A stretch of 64,000 nucleotides of DNA, from positions 124,001 through 188,000 of the forward strand of contig CAMDTW010000258.1 of NCBI GenBank assembly GCA_945910005.1. The letters run 5' to 3'. The first letter of the stretch is position 1. Each line of letters opens with the position of its first letter. The translations under genes were made by a program, and so were the position numbers. The notes under the pieces were generated by a model. It saw only the letters and a program-made list of their open reading frames with translations, had not been told where the DNA came from and made no database searches. This document shows, piece after piece, positions 35,250-48,273 of this stretch. Source of the DNA: Isoperla grammatica (Eukaryota; Arthropoda; Insecta; Plecoptera; Perlodidae).

Positions 35250-37040
35250 GAGTATTATAATGAAAATGCATAAATTGAGTTTTTTCGTCGTTTTTGGTTA
35301 AAATATGCATAAAATATAGAAATTGGCTGATTTTAGTCTATCTACCACAAACTTCCAGTTTTAAGAGGAATCTTGCATACGGCTGGGATTCCTAAGGTTT
35401 CAACCAAAGTTGACAAATCGTTGTTTTAGAGCGTTTCAGGCTCCAAAGGGCACAATTTGTCCCATTTCGTCACATTTCGATAACTTCTATAGAAGTTACA
35501 ACCCTCCGTTGAAAAATAAGAATTATAGGCTGCATTCTTCAAAGATATAATGAAAATGCATAAATTGAGTTTTTTCGTCGTTTTTGGTTAAAATATGCAT
35601 AAAATATAGAAATTGGCTGATTTTAGTCTATCTACCACAAACTTCCAGTTTTAAGAGGAATCTTGCATACGGCTGGGATTCCTAAGGGTTTCAACCAAAG
35701 TTGACAAATCGTTGTCTTAGAGCGTTTCAGGCTCCAATAAGCACAATTTGTCCATTTCGTCACATTTCGATAACTTCTATAGAAGTTACACCTCCGTTAA
35801 AAAATAAGAATTATAGGGTGCATTCTTTCAAGAGTATAATGAAAATGCATAAATTGAGTTTTTTCGTCGTTTTTGGTTAAAATATGCATAAAATATAGAA
35901 ATTGGCTGATTTTAGTCTATCTACCACAAACTTCCAGTTTTAAGAGGAATCTTGCATACGGCTGGGATTCCTAAGGGTTTCAACCAAATTGCACAAATCG
36001 TTGTTTTATAGCGTTTCAGGCTCCAATAAGCACAATTTGTCCATTTCGTCACATTTCGATAACTTCTATAGAAGTTACACCTTCCGTCGAAAAATAAGAA
36101 TTATAGGTTGCATTCTTCAAGACTATAATGAAAATGCACAAATTGAGTTTTTTCGTCCGTTTTTCGTTAAAATATGCATAAAAAATAGAAATTGGCTGAT
36201 TTTAGTCTATCTACCACAAACTTCCAGTTTTAAGAGAATCTTGCATACGGCTGGGATTCCTAAGGGTTTCAACCAAAGTTGACAAATCGATGTTTTAGAG
36301 CGTTTCAGGCTCCAATAAGCACATTTGTCCATTTCGTCACCTTTCGATAACTACTTTAAAAGTTACACCAACCGTTGAAAAAATAATAATGTTAGTGTGC
36401 ATTCTGAAAGAGTATTATGGAAAATGCATAAATTGAGTTTTTTTGGCGTTTTTGGTTTAAATATGCATAAAATATAGAAATTGCTGATTTCAGTCTATCT
36501 ACCACAAACTTCCAGTTTTAAGAGGAATCTTGCATACGGCCGGGATTCCTAAGGGTTTCAACCAAAGTTAACAAATCGTTGTTTTAGAGCGTTTCAGGCT
36601 CCAATAAGCACAATTTGTCCATTTCGTCACATTTAGTTAACTTCTATAGAAGTTACACCCTCCGTCGAAAATAAGAATTATAGGTTGCATTCTTTAAGAG
36701 TATAATGGAAATGCATAAATTGAGTTTTTTCGTCGTTTTGTTAAAATATGCATAAAAAATAGAAATTGGCTGATTTCAGTCTATCTACCACAAACTTCCA
36801 GTTTTAAGAGGAATCTTGCATACGGCTGGGATTCCTAAGGGTTTCAACCAAAGTTAACAAATCGTTGTTTTAGAGCGTTTCAGGCTCCAATAAGCACAAT
36901 TTGTCCATTTCGTCACATTTCGATAACTACTTTAGAAGTTACACCAACCGTTGAAAAATAATAATGTTAGTGTGCATTCTGAAAGAGTATTATGAAAATG
37001 CATAAATTGAGTTTTTTGGTCGTTTTTGGTTAAATATGCA
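35250..37040. other. Indel-rich stretch near the gap, probable low consensus quality
   Basis: About 17 single- or few-base indels cluster here. Examples are AGTATTATAATG (35251), CCTAAGGTTT (35391), TGTCCCATTTC (35458), TTACAACCCTCC (35496), ATTCTTTCAAG (35824), CGTCCGTTTTTCG (36154), AAGAGAATC (36232), GAAAAAATAAT (36378), CGTTTTGTTAAAA (36733) and GGTTAAATATGC (37028). The homologous monomers at about 42.1-44.0 kb lack nearly all of them. Array monomers elsewhere mostly keep the 289-bp length, so residual sequencing error at a contig end is the simplest reading. Confidence 0.8.
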
Positions 37041-38743
37041 TAAAATATAGAAATTGGCTGATTTTAGTCTATCTACCACAAACTTCCAGTTTTAAGAGGA
37101 ATCTTGCATACGGCCGGGAATCCTAAGGGTTTCAACCAAAGTTGACAAATCGTTGTTTTAGAGCGTTTCAGGCTCCAATAAGCACAATTTGTCCATTTCG
37201 TCACATTTCGATAACTTCTATAGAAGTTACACCCTCCGTTGAAAAATAAGAATTATAGGCTGCATTCTTCAAGAGTATAATGAAAATGCATAAATTGAGT
37301 TTTTTCGTCGTTTTTGGTTAAAATATGCATAAAATATAGAAATTTGCTGATTTTAGTCTATCTACCATAAACTTCCAGTTTTAAGAGGAATCTTGCATAC
37401 GGCTGGGATTCCTAAGGGTTTCAACCAAAGTTGACAAATCGTTGTTTTAGAGCGTTTCAGGCTCCAATAAGCACAATTTGTCCATTTCGTCACATTTCGA
37501 TAACTACTTTAGAAGTTACACCAACCGTTGAAAAATAATAATGTTAGTGTGCATTCTGAAAGAGTATTATGAAAATGCATAAATTGAGTTTTTTGGTCGT
37601 TTTTGATTAAAATATGCATTTAATATAGAAATTGGCTGATTTTAGTCTATCTACCACAAACTTCCAGTTTTAAGAGGAATCTTGCATACGGCCGGGATTC
37701 CTAAGGGTTTCAACCAAAGTTGACAAATCGTTGTTTTAGAGCGTTTCAGGCTCCAATAAGCACAATTTGTCCATTTCGTCACATTTCGATAACTTCTATA
37801 GAAGTTACACCCTCCGTCGAAAAATAAGAATTATAGGTTGCATTCTTCAAGAGTACAATGAAAATGCATAAATTGAGTTTTTTCGTCGTTTTTGGTTAAA
37901 ATATGCATAAAAAATAGAAATTGGCTGATTTCAGTCTATCTACCACAAACTTCCAGTTTTAAGAGGAATCTTGCATACGGCCGGGATTCCTAAGGGTTTC
38001 AACCAAAGTTGACAAATCGTTGTTTTAGAGCGTTTCAGGCTCTAATAAGCACAATTTGTCCATTTCGTCACATTTCGATAACTTCTATAGAAGTTACACC
38101 CTCCGTTGAAAAATAAGAATTATAGGCTGCATTCTTCAAGAGTATAATGAAAATGCATAAATTGAGTTTTTTCGTCGTTTTTGGTTAAAATATGCATAAA
38201 ATATAGAAATTTGCTGATTTCAGTCTATCTACTACAAACTTCCAGTTTTAAGAGGAATCTTGCATACGGCTGGGATTCCTAAGGGTTTCAACCAAAGTTG
38301 ACAAATCGTTGTTTTAGAGCGTTTCAGGCTCTAATAAGCACAATTTGTCCATTTCGTCACATTTCGATAACTACTTTAAAAGTTACACCAACCGTTGAAA
38401 AATAATAATGTTAGTGTGCATTCTGAAAGAGTATTATGAAAATGCATAAATTGAGTTTTTTGGTCGTTTTTGGTTAAAATATGCATAAAATATAGAAATT
38501 GGCTGATTTTAGTCTATCTACCACAAACTTCCAGTTTTAAGAGGAATCTTGCATACGGCCGGGAATCCTAAGGGTTTCAACCAAAGTTGACAAATCGTTG
38601 TTTTAGAGCGTTTCAGGCTCCAATAAGCACAATTTGACCATTTCGTCACATTTCGATAACTTCTATAGAAGTTACACCCTCCGTTGAAAAATAATAATTA
38701 TAGGTTGCACTCTTCAAGAGTATAATGAAAATGCATAAATTAA

Positions 38744-39611
38744 GTTTTTTCGTCGTTTTTGGTTAAAATATGCATAAAAAATAGAAATTGGCTGATTTCA
38801 GTCTATCTACCACAAACTTCCAGTTTTAAGAGGAATCTTGCATACGGCCGGGATTCCTAAGGGTTTCAACCAAAGTTAACAAATCGTTGTTTTAGAGCGT
38901 TTCAGGCTCCAATAAGCACAATTTGTCCATTTCGTCACATTTCGATAACTTCTATAGAAGTTACACCCTCCGTCGAAAAATAAGAATTATAGGTTGCATT
39001 CTTCAAGAGTATAATGAAAATGCATAAATTGAGTTTTTTCGTCGTTTTTGGTTAAAATATGCATAAAATATAGAAATTGGCTGATTTCAGTCTATCTACT
39101 ACAAACATCCAGTTTTAAGAGGAATCTTGCATACGGCTGGGATTCCTAAGGGTTTCAACCAAAGTTGACAAATCGTTGTTTTAGAGCGTTTCAGGCTCTA
39201 ATAAGCACAATTTGTCCATTTCGTCACATTTCGATAACTACTTTAGAAGTTACACCAACCGTTGAAAAATAATAATGTTAGTGTGCATTCTGAAAGAGTA
39301 TTATGAAAATGCATAAATTGAGTTTTTTTGGTCGTTTTTGGTTAAAATATGCATAAAATATAGAAATTGGCTGATTTTAGTCTATCTACCACAAACTTCC
39401 AGTTTTAAGAGGAATCTTGCATACGGCCGGGAATCCTAAGGGTTTCAACCAAAGTTGACAAATCGTTGTTTTAGAGCGTTTCAGGCTCCAATAAGCACAA
39501 TTTGACCATTTCGTCACATTTCGATAACTTCTATAGAAGTTACACCCTCCGTTGAAAAATAATAATTATAGGTTGCACTCTTCAAGAGTATAATGAAAAT
39601 GCATAAATTAA
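38744..39611 (+). repeat. Three-monomer tandem duplication, copy 1 (868 bp)
   Basis: The copy starts after the rare lead-in TAGGTTGCACTC and ATTAAG, and includes the rare ACAAACATCC (39101). Both markers recur 868 bp later (39569 and 39969). The length is 3 x 289 + 1; the extra T lies in the leader at about 39320. Confidence 0.88.
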
Positions 39612-40140
39612 GTTTTTTCGTCGTTTTTGGTTAAAATATGCATAAAAAATAGAAATTGGCTGATTTCAGTCTATCTACCACAAACTTCCAGTTTTAAGAG
39701 GAATCTTGCATACGGCCGGGATTCCTAAGGGTTTCAACCAAAGTTAACAAATCGTTGTTTTAGAGCGTTTCAGGCTCCAATAAGCACAATTTGTCCATTT
39801 CGTCACATTTCGATAACTTCTATAGAAGTTACACCCTCCGTCGAAAAATAAGAATTATAGGTTGCATTCTTCAAGAGTATAATGAAAATGCATAAATTGA
39901 GTTTTTTCGTCGTTTTTGGTTAAAATATGCATAAAATATAGAAATTGGCTGATTTCAGTCTATCTACTACAAACATCCAGTTTTAAGAGGAATCTTGCAT
40001 ACGGCTGGGATTCCTAAGGGTTTCAACCAAAGTTGACAAATCGTTGTTTTAGAGCGTTTCAGGCTCTAATAAGCACAATTTGTCCATTTCGTCACATTTC
40101 GATAACTACTTTAGAAGTTACACCAACCGTTGAAAAATAA
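39612..40140 (+). repeat. Three-monomer tandem duplication, copy 2 (partial)
   Basis: It matches copy 1 from the leader through GTTAACAAATC and ACAAACATCC up to CCAACCGTTGAAAAATAA, where the hybrid monomer switches to class A. The high similarity suggests a recent unequal exchange. A collapsed or expanded assembly is the alternative. Confidence 0.82.
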
Positions 40141-40189
40141 GAATTATAGGCTGCATTCTTCAAGAGTATAATGAAAATGCATAAATTGA
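39901..40189 (+). repeat. B-to-A hybrid monomer
   Basis: The class B half (ACTACTTTAGAAG, CCAACCGTTG) is joined after GAAAAATAA to a class A tail (GAATTATAGGCTGC, CAAGAGTATAATG). The next leader is CGTCG and not GGTCG. This is the reciprocal arrangement of the hybrid at 15597, with the switch in the same short tract. It ends the second copy of the 868-bp duplication. Confidence 0.88.
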
Positions 40190-41056
40190 GTTTTTTCGTC
40201 GTTTTTGGTTAAAATATGCATAAAATATAGAAATTGGCTGATTTCAGTCTATCTACTACAAACTTCCAGTTTTAAGAGGAATCTTGCATACGGCTGGGAT
40301 TCCTAAGGGTTTCAACCAAAGTTGACAAATCGTTGTTTTAGAGCGTTTCAGGCTCTAATAAGCACAATTTGTCCATTTCGTCACATTTCGATAACTACTT
40401 TAGAAGTTACACCAACCGTTGAAAAATAATAATGTTAGTGTGCATTCTGAAAGAGTATTATGAAAATGCATAAATTGTGTTTTTTGGTCGTTTTTGGTTA
40501 AAATATGCATAAAATATAGAAATTGGCTGATTTTAGTCTATCTACCACAAACTTCCAGTTTTAAGAGGAATCTTGCATACGGCCGGGAATCCTAAGGGTT
40601 TCAACCAAAGTTGACAAATCGTTGTTTTAGAGCGTTTCAGGCTCCAATAAGCACAATTTGTCCATTTCGTCACATTTCGATAACTTCTATAGAAGTTACA
40701 CCCTCCGTCGAAAAATAAGAATTATAGGTTGCATTCTTCAAGAGCATAATGGAAATGCATAAATTGAGTTTTTTCGTCGTTTTTGGTTAAAATATGCATA
40801 AAAAATAGAAATTGGCTGATTTCAGTCTATCTACCACAAACTTCCAGTTTTAAGAGGAATCTTGCATACGGCTGGGATTCCTAAGGGTTTCAACCAAAGT
40901 TGACAAATCGTTGTTTTAGAGCGTTTCAGGCTCCAATAAGCACAATTTGTCCATTTCGTCACATTTCGATAACTACTTTAGAAGTTACACCAACCGTTGA
41001 AAAATAATAATGTTAGTGTGCATTCTGAAAGAGTATTATGAAAATGCATAAATTGA

Positions 41057-44000
41057 GTTTTTTGGTCGTTTTTGGTTAAAATATGCATAAAATATAGAAA
41101 TTGGCTGATTTTAGTCTATCTACCACAAACTTCCAGTTTTAAGAGGAATCTTGCATACGGCCGGGATTCCTAAGGGTTCTAACCAAAGTTGACAAATCGT
41201 TGTTTTAGAGCGTTTCAGGCTCCAATAAGCACAATTTGTCCATTTCGTCACATTTCGATAACTTCTATAGAAGTTACACCCTCCGTCGAAAAATAAGAAT
41301 TATAGGTTGCATTCTTCAAGAGTATAATGAAAATGCATAAATTGAGTTTTTCGTCAATTTTGGTTAAAATATGCATAAAAATAGAAATTGGCTGATTTCA
41401 GTCTATCTACCACAAACTTCCAGTTTTAAGAGGAATCTTGCATACGGCCGGGATTCCTAAGGGTTTCAACCAAAGTTGACAAATCGTTGTTTTAGAGCGT
41501 TTCAGGCTCTAATAAGCACAATTTGTCCATTTCGTCACATTTCGATAACTTCTATAGAAGTTACACCCCTCCGTTGAAAAATAAGAATTATAGGCTGCAT
41601 TCTTCAAGAGTATAATGAAAATGCATAAATTGAGTTTTTTCGTCGTTTTGGTTAAAATATGCATAAAACATAGAAATTGGCTGATTTCAGTCTATCTACT
41701 ACAAACTTCCAGTTTTAAGAGGAATCTTGCATACGGCTGGGATTCCTAAGGGTTTCAACCAAAGTTGACAAATCGTTGTTTTAGAGCGTTTCAGGCTCTA
41801 ATAAGCACAATTTGTCCATTTCGTCACATTTCGATAACTACTTTAGAAGTTACACCAACCGTTGAAAAATAATAATGTTAGTGTGCATTCTGAAAGAGTA
41901 TTATGAAAATGCATAAATTGAGTTTTTTGGTCGTTTTTGGTTAAAATATGCATAAAATATAGAAATTGGCTGATTTTAGTCTATCTACCACAAACTTCCA
42001 GTTTTAAGAGGAATCTTGCATACGGCCGGGAATCCTAAGGGTTTCAACCAAAGTTGACAAATCGTTGTTTTAGAGCGTTTCAGGCTCCAATAAGCACAAT
42101 TTGAACATTTCGTCACATTTCGATAACTTCTATAGAAGTTACACCCTCCGTTGAAAAATAATAATTAAAGGCTGCATTCTTCAAGAGTATAATGAAAATG
42201 CATAAATTGAGTTTTTTCGTCGTTTTTGGTTAAAATATGCATAAAATATAGAAATTGGCTGATTTTAGTCTATCTACCACAAACTTCCAGTTTTAAGAGG
42301 AATCTTGCATACGGCTGGGATTCCTAAGGGTTTCAACCAAAGTTGACAAATCGTTGTTTTAGAGCGTTTCAGGCTCCAATAAGCACAATTTGTCCATTTC
42401 GTCACATTTCGATAACTTCTATAGAAGTTACACCCTCCGTTGAAAAATAAGAATTATAGGCTGCATTCTTCAAGAGTATAATGAAAATGCATAAATTGAG
42501 TTTTTTCGTCGTTTTTGGTTAAAATATGCATAAAATATAGAAATTGGCTGATTTTAGTCTATCTACCACAAACTTCCAGTTTTAAGAGGAATCTTGCATA
42601 CGGCTGGGATTCCTAAGGGTTTCAACCAAAGTTGACAAATCGTTGTTTTAGAGCGTTTCAGGCTCCAATAAGCACAATTTGTCCATTTCGTCACATTTCG
42701 ATAACTTCTATAGAAGTTACACCCTCCGTTAAAAAATAAGAATTATAGGGTGCATTCTTCAAGAGTATAATGAAAATGCATACATTGAGTTTTTTCGTCG
42801 TTTTTGGTTAAAATATGCATAAAATATAGAAATTGGCTGATTTTAGTCTATCTACCACAAACTTCCAGTTTTAAGAGGAATCTTGCATACGGCTGGGATT
42901 CCTAAGGGTTTCAACCAAATTGCACAAATCGTTGTTTTATAGCGTTTCAGGCTCCAATAAGCACAATTTGTCCATTTCGTCACATTTCGATAACTTCTAT
43001 AGAAGTTACACCTTCCGTCGAAAAATAAGAATTATAGGTTGCATTCTTCAAGACTATAATGAAAATGCACAAATTGAGTTTTTCGTCGTTTTTGGTTAAA
43101 ATATGCATAAAAAATAGAAATTGGCTGATTTTAGTATATCTACCACAAACTTCCAGTTTTAAGAGGAATCTTGCATACGGCCGGGATTCCTAAGGGTTTC
43201 AACCAAAGTTGACAAATCGTTGTTTTAGAGCGTTTCAGGCTCCAATAAGCACCATTTGTCCATTTCGTCACATTTTGATAACTTCTATAGAAGTTACACC
43301 CTCCGTCGAAAAATAAGAATTATAGGTTGCATTCTTCAAGAGTATCATGAAAATGCATAAATTGAGTTTTTTCGTCGTTTTTGGTTAAAATATGCATAAA
43401 AAATAGAAATTGGCTGATTTCAGTCTATCTACCACAAACTTCCAGTTTTAAGAGGAATCTTGCATACGGCTGGGATTCCTAAGGGTTTCAACCAAAGTTG
43501 ACAAATCGATGTTTTAGAGCGTTTCAGGCTCCAATAAGCACAATTTGTCCATTTCGTCACCTTTCGATAACTACTTTAAAAGTTACACCAACCGTTGAAA
43601 AATAATAATGTTAGTGTGCATTCTGAAAGAGTATTATGAAAATGCATAAATTGAGTTTTTTTGGCGTTTTTGGTTTAAATATGCATAAAATATAGAAATT
43701 GGCTGATTTCAGTCTATCTACCACAAACTTCCAGTTTTAAGAGGAATCTTGCATACGGCCGGGATTCCTAAGGGTTTCAACCAAAGTTAACAAATCGTTG
43801 TTTTAGAGCGTTTCATGCTCCAATAAGCACAATTTGTTCATTTCGTCACATTTAGTTAACTTCTTTAGAAGTTACACCCTCCGTCGAAAAATAAGAATTA
43901 TAGGTTGCATTCTTTAAGAGTATAATGGAAATGCATAAATTGAGTTTTTTCGTCGTTTTTGGTTAAAATATGCATAAAAAATAGAAATTGGCTGATTTCA

Positions 44001-47000
44001 GTCTATCTACCACAAACTTCCAGTTTTAAGAGGAATCTTGCATACGGCTGGGATTCCTAAGGGTTTCAACCAAAGTTAACAAATCGTTGTTTTAGAGCGT
44101 TTCAGGCTCCAATAGCACAATTTGTCCATTTCGTCACATTTCGATAACTACTTTAGAAGTTACACCAACCGTTGAAAAATAATAATGTTAGTGTGCATTC
44201 TGAAAGAGTATTATGAAAATGCATAAATTGAGTTTTTTGGTCGTTTTTGGTTAAAATATGCATTAAATATAGAAATTGGCTGATTTTAGTCTATCTACCA
44301 CAAACTTCCAGTTTTAAGAGGAATCTTGCATACGGCCGGGATTCCTAAGGGTTTCAACCAAAGTTGACAAATCGTTGTTTTAGAGCGTTTCAGGCTCCAA
44401 TAAGCACAATTTGTCCATTTCGTCACATTTCGATAACTTCTATAGAAGTTACACCCTCCGTAGAAAAATAAGAATTATAGGTTGCATTCTTCAAGAGTAT
44501 AATGAAAATGCATAAATTAAGTTTTTTCGTCGTTTTTGGTTAAAACATGCATAAAAAATAGAAATTGGCTGATTTCAGTCTATCTACCACAAACTTCCAG
44601 TTTTAAGAGGAATCTTGCATACGGCCGGGATTCCTAAGGGTTTCAAACAAAGTTGACAAATCGTTGTTTTAGAGCGTTTCAGGCTCTAATAAGCACAATT
44701 TGTCCATTTCGTCACATTTCGATAACTTCTATAGAAGTTACACCCTCCGTTGAAAAATAAGAATTATAGGCTGCATTCTTCAAGAGTATAATGAAAATGC
44801 ATAAATTGAGTTTTTTCGTCGTTTTTGGTTAAAATATGCATAAAATATAGAAATTGGCTGATTTCAGTCTATCTACTACAAACTTCCAGTTTTAAGAGGA
44901 ATCTTGCATACGGCTGGGATTCCTAAGGGTTTCAACCAAAGTTGACAAATCGTTGTTTTAGAGCGTTTCAGGCTCTAATAAGCACAATTTGTCCATTTCG
45001 TCACATTTCGATAACTACTTTAGAAGTTACACCAACCGTTGAAAAATAATAATGTTAGTGTGCATTCTGAATGAGTATTATGAAAATGCATAAATTGTGT
45101 TTTTTGGTCGTTTTTGGTTAAAATATGCATAAAATATAGAAATTGGCTGATTTTAGTCTATCTACCACAAACTTCCAGTTTTAAGAGGAATCTTGCATAC
45201 GGCCGGGATTCCTAAGGGTTTCAAACAAAGTTGACAAATCACTGTTTTAGAGCGTTTCAGGCTCTAATAAGCCCAATTTGTCCATTTCGTCACATTTCGA
45301 TAACTTCTATAGAAGTTACACCCTCCGTTGAAAAATAAGAATTATAGGCTGCATTCTTCAAGAGTATAATGAAAATGCATAAATTGAGTTTTTTCGTCGT
45401 TTTTGGTTAAAATATGCATAAAATATAGAAATTGGCTGATTTCAGTCTATCTACTACAAACTTCCAGTTTTAAGAGGAATCTTGCATACGGCCGGGAATC
45501 CTAAGGGTTTCAACCAAAGTTGACAAATCGTTGTTTTAGAGCGTTTCAGGCTCCAATAAGCACAATTTGTCCATTTCGTCACATTTCGATAACTTCTATA
45601 GAAGTTACACCCTCCGTCGAAAAATAAGAATTATAGGTTGCATTCTTCAAGAGTATAATGGAAATGCATAAATTGAGTTTTTTCGTCGTTTTTGGTTAAA
45701 ATATGCATAAAAAATAGAAATTGGCTGATTTCAGTCTATCTACCACAAACTTCAAGTTTTAAGAGGAATCTTGCATACGGCTGGGATTCCTAAGGGTTTC
45801 AACCAAAGTTGACAAATCGTTGTTTTAGAGCGTTTACGGCTCCAATAAGCACAATTTGTCCATTTCGTCACATTTCGATAACTACTTTAGAAGTTACACC
45901 AACCGTTGAAAAATAATAATGTTAGTGTGCATTCTGAAAGAGTATTATGAAAATGCATAAATTGAGTTTTTTGGTCGTTTTTGGTTAAAATATGCATAAA
46001 ATATAGAAATTGGCTGATTTTAGTCTATCTACCACAAACTTCCAGTTTTAAGAGGAATCTTGCATACGGCCGGGATTCCTAAGGGTTTCAAACAAAGTTG
46101 ACAAATCGTTGTTTTAGAGCGTTTCAGGCTCTAATAAGCACAATTTGTCCATTTCGACACATTTCGATAACTTCTATAGAAGTTACACCCTCCGTTGAAA
46201 AATAAGAATTATAGGCTGCATTCTTCAAGAGTATAATGAAAATGCCATAAATTAAGTTTTTTCGTCGTTTTTGGTTAAAATATGCATAAAATATAGAAAT
46301 TGGCTGATTTCAGTCTATCTACTACAAACTTCCAGTTTTAAGAGGAATCTTGCATACGGCTGGGGATTCCTAAGGGTTTCAACCAAAGTTGACAAATCGT
46401 TGTTTTAGAGCGTTTCAGGCTCCAATAAGCACAATTTGTCCATTTCGTCACATTTCGATAACTTCTATAGAAGTTACACCCTCCGTCGAAAAATAAGAAT
46501 TATAGGTTGCATTCTTCAAGAGTATAATGGAAATGCATAAATTGAGTTTTTTCGTCGTTTTTGGTTAAAATATGCATAAAAAATAGAAATTGGCTGATTT
46601 CAGTCTATCTACCACAAACTTCCAGTTTTAAGAGGAATCTTGCATACGGCTGGGATTCCTAAGGGTTTCAACCAAAGTTGACAAATCGTTGTTTTAGAGC
46701 GTTTCAGGCTCCAATAAGCACAATTTGTCCATTTCGTCACATTTCGATAACTACTTTAGAAGTTACACCAACCGTTGAAAAATAATAATGTTAGTGTGCA
46801 TTCTGAAAGAGTATTATGAAAATGCATAAATTGAGTTTTTTGGTCGTTTTTGGTTAAAATATGCATAAAATATAGAAATTGGCTGATTTTAGTCTATCTA
46901 CCACAAACTTCTAGTTTTAAGAGGAATCTTGCATACGGCTGGGATTCCTAAGGGTTTCAACCAAAGTTGACAAATCGTTGTTTTAGAGCGTTTCAGGCTC

Positions 47001-48273
47001 CAATAAGCACAATTTGTCCATTTCGTCACATTTCGATAACTTCTATAGAAGTTACACCCTCCGTTAAAAAATAAGAATTATAGGCTGCATTCTTCAAGAG
47101 TATAATGAAAATGCATAAATTGAGTTTTTTCGTCGTTTTTGGTTAAAATATGCATAAAATATAGAAATTGGCTGATTTTAGTCTATCTACCACAAACTTC
47201 CAGTTTTAAGAGGAATCTTGCATACGGCTGGGATTCCTAAGGGTTTCAACCAAATTGCACAAATCGTTGTTTTATAGCGTTTCAGGCTCTAATAAGCACA
47301 ATTTGTCCATTTCGTCACATTTCGATAACTTCTATAGAAGTTACACCTTCCGTCGAAAAATAAGAATTATAGGTTGCATTCTTCAAGACTATAATAAAAA
47401 TGCACAAATTGAGTTTTTTCCTCGTTTTTGGTTAAAATATGCATAAAAAATAGAAATTGGATGATTTCAGTCTATCTACCACAAACTTCCAGTTTGAAGA
47501 GGAATCTTGCATACGGTCGGGATTCCTAAGGGTTTCAACCAAAGTTGACAAATCGTTGTTTTAGAGCGTTTCAGGCTCCAATTAGCACCATTTGTCCATT
47601 TCGTCACATTTTGATAACTTCTATAGAAGTTACACCCTCCGTCGAAAAATAAGAATTATAGGTTGCATTCTTCAAGAGTATCATGAAAATGCATAAATTG
47701 AGTTTTTTTGGCGTTTTTGGTTTAAATATGCATAAAATATAGAAATTGGCTGATTTCAGTACCACAAACTTCCAGTTTTAAGAGGAATCTTGCATACGGC
47801 CGGGATTCCTAAGGGTTTCAACCAAAGTTAACAAATCGTTGTTTTAGAGCGTTTCAGGCTCCAATAAGCACAATTTGTCCATTTTGTCACATTTCGTTAA
47901 CTTCTATACAAGTTACACCCTCCGTCGAAAAATAAGAATTATAGGTTGCATTCTTCAAGAGTATAATGGAAATGCATAAATTGAGTTTTTTCGTCGTTTT
48001 TGGTTAAAATATGCATAAAAAATAGAAATTGGCTGATTTCAGTCTATCTACCACAAACTTCCAGTTTTAAGAGGAATCTTGCATACGGCTGGGATTCCTA
48101 AGGGTTTCAACCAAAGTTGACAAATCGTTGTTTTAGAGCGTTTCAGGCTCCAATAAGCAAAATTTGTCCATTTCGTCACATTTCGATAACTACTTTAGAA
48201 GTTACACCAACCGTTGAAAAATAATAATGTTAGTGTGCATTCTGAAAGAGTATTATGAAAATGCATAAATTGA
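41057..48273 (+). repeat. Zone III HOR unit 2 (about 25 monomers)
   Basis: The first part parallels unit 1 (GGGTTCTAACC, GTTTTATAGCG at 42938, ATTTAGTTAAC at 43850). The class B spacing is 3-6-2-3-3-3-5. The last third already resembles zone IV: GTTTTATAGCG at 47272 matches 52468 and 59114. The unit therefore bridges the two organisations. Confidence 0.78.
47702..47984 (+). repeat. Monomer with private 6-bp deletion
   Basis: CAGTCTATCTACC is reduced to CAGTACC at 47757-47763, giving a 283-bp monomer. The paralogous monomers 18 monomers later (about 52.95 kb) and 41 monomers later (about 59.6 kb) are intact. The measured distance between GTTTTATAGCG markers (47272 to 52468, 5196 bp) equals 18 x 289 minus 6. 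Confidence 0.9.

Larger units (their letters stand above)
34120..41056 (+). repeat. Zone III HOR unit 1 (24 monomers)
   Basis: The unit is bounded by matching monomers with GGGTTCTAACC (34241 and 41178) and TCGTCAATTTTGG (about 34417 and 41353). The class B spacing inside it is 3-5-2-2-3-3-3-1-2. It holds the indel-rich stretch near the gap and the 868-bp tandem duplication. It lacks one GCACCATTTG/TATCATG monomer that the next unit has near 43.2-43.4 kb. Confidence 0.82.
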
